Of a DNA stretch of 64,000 bases, positions 63,373 to 64,000 are shown piece by piece. Location of the stretch: contig NZ_CVPE01000006.1 in assembly GCF_001049895.1 (NCBI RefSeq), positions 1,076,503 to 1,140,502 of the forward strand, given 5' to 3'. The position numbers and the translations under genes were made by a program. The stretch is from Rubeoparvulum massiliense (lineage in GTDB: Bacteria; Bacillota; Bacilli; Rubeoparvulales; Rubeoparvulaceae). The stretch's first letter is position 1, and every line of letters starts with the position of its first letter. Below the pieces are notes generated by a model. The model searched no databases. It saw nothing but the letters and a program-made list of their open reading frames with translations, and was not told the origin of the DNA.

Positions 63373-63999
63373 TTACTCTGCAGAGGTGACGATTTCTACT
63401 TTATACATTTTTTTCAATTCTTCTTGTTTTTCTTCATATAATTTTTGCTGTTTTTGCGATTGAATTTGCGAGCTAATCATCTCTTTTACTTCTTCTAGCG
63501 GGCGCATACGGCCTTCAAATTTTTCTTTTACCCTTATTAAATGATAGCCAAATTGTGTTTTTACTACATCACTGATTCTGTTGATCGGTAAAGCAAATGC
63601 TACTTTTTCAAATTCCTCAACCATCATTCCACGGTGAACTAAACCTAGAGAGCCTTCTCGTTCTTTAGATGGGCAGATCGAATGTTTACTTGCAGCATCT
63701 TCAAAGGATGTTTCACCTTTTTCGATCGCATTCTTGATGCATATAATCTCTTGTTCATCCTCTACCAAGATGTGCTCTACATCAATACTCTCTTTTTCCT
63801 CAAAAGCATTCTGATTTGCTTCATATAATTCCTTAACCTCTTCATCTGAAACGGTTATTGTAGAAAACATTTCACTCATGACAATTTGCGTTAGAATCTG
63901 TTCCTGTAATTCTTTGATCTTCCGCAAGTATTCTTCTCTTTGATCAATACCTAGTGACTTCGCATATCTACTCATTAATTTGAATGCCACCATTTGATC
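63373..63999 (-). CDS. PrsA-like foldase, parvulin-type peptidyl-prolyl isomerase (truncated by window edge)
   Basis: At least 206 residues; the frame stays open to the right edge, so the N-terminus, including any signal peptide, is not visible. The helical SurA/PrsA-like N-domain part (EYLRKIKELQEQILTQIV) is followed by a parvulin domain: DVEHILVEDEQE, DAASKHSICPSKEREGSLGL, MMVEEFEKVAFALP and VVKTQFGYHLIRVKE. A charged helix (QSQKQQKLYEEKQEELKKMY) ends it. Such proteins fold exported proteins at the membrane surface; a cytoplasmic variant cannot be excluded. Confidence 0.85.
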   Translation of the reverse strand, partial: DQMVAFKLMSRYAKSLGIDQREEYLRKIKELQEQILTQIVMSEMFSTITVSDEEVKELYEANQNAFEEKESIDVEHILVEDEQEIICIKNAIEKGETSFEDAASKHSICPSKEREGSLGLVHRGMMVEEFEKVAFALPINRISDVVKTQFGYHLIRVKEKFEGRMRPLEEVKEMISSQIQSQKQQKLYEEKQEELKKMYKVEIVTSAE

Positions 64000-64000
64000 C

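Overview
The window is chromosomal DNA of a Gram-positive, low-to-moderate GC Bacillota, most likely a member of the Bacillales. The evidence is AGGAGG-type ribosome sites, SAM-I and cobalamin riboswitches, lipoproteins with lipoboxes, an Mrp antiporter, a MetNIQ importer, CcpA-like cre sites, and an SR1/SR1P gene beside speA, an arrangement known from Bacillus subtilis. I see no rRNA, tRNA or CRISPR array and no prophage structure.

Layout. 1-5.6 kb: envelope genes (a partial unknown protein, an exported coiled-coil protein, a CapA-like protein, an MBL-fold hydrolase, a PNPOx-fold protein, an LCP ligase and a DUF5665 protein). 5.7-9.7 kb: a typA-nfo-unknown-unknown operon whose 5' leader carries a terminator-like hairpin. 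9.7-13.3 kb: class I fumarase with a cre site and a palindrome inside its promoter, a membrane cytochrome c, a YktB-like protein and small unknowns. 13.3-17 kb: a peptide/nickel-type ABC importer. 17.2-19 kb: speA convergent with a small RNA gene encoding an SR1P-like peptide. 19-28.6 kb: a DUF1885-like gene closed by a solitary IS end, a stalk-domain protein, NiaR, an OppA with repeated TGTWACA boxes at its promoter, a dimeric dUTPase, an acyltransferase, aconitase and an IclR regulator. 28.7-34.4 kb: the complete mrpABCDEFG operon. 34.5-40.3 kb: moeA-mobB, a CcdC-like protein, a class III aminotransferase, a zinc-ribbon protein and mnmA. 40.3-43.4 kb: SAM-riboswitch-controlled metNIQ with a short MetN.

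43.4-47.5 kb is the accessory part. It holds a decayed IS4-family copy, an AT-rich pair of orphan exported-protein genes, and a 1.76-kb IS1182-like element whose transposase is broken by one frameshift and two in-frame stops. 47.5-54 kb: a type II NADH-dehydrogenase-like flavoprotein, EcsC, a class I ribonucleotide reductase (nrdA-nrdB) behind a cobalamin riboswitch and an NrdR-like box, and thiol peroxidase. 54-63.4 kb: a small membrane protein, a TlpA/ResA-like thioredoxin, and an oligopeptide importer (two paralogous binding proteins, OppD, OppF, OppB, OppC). A second solitary IS end (IS4 type) and a PrsA-like foldase run off the right edge.

The most interesting signals are regulatory: B12 control of a B12-independent reductase, the SR1 locus, the typA leader, candidate leader peptides before two genes, and two IS ends left behind as hairpins, one now placed as a gene terminator. 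I found no gene cluster that clearly forms a new defence or biosynthetic system. The AT-rich pair between the IS elements is the only real unknown cargo.
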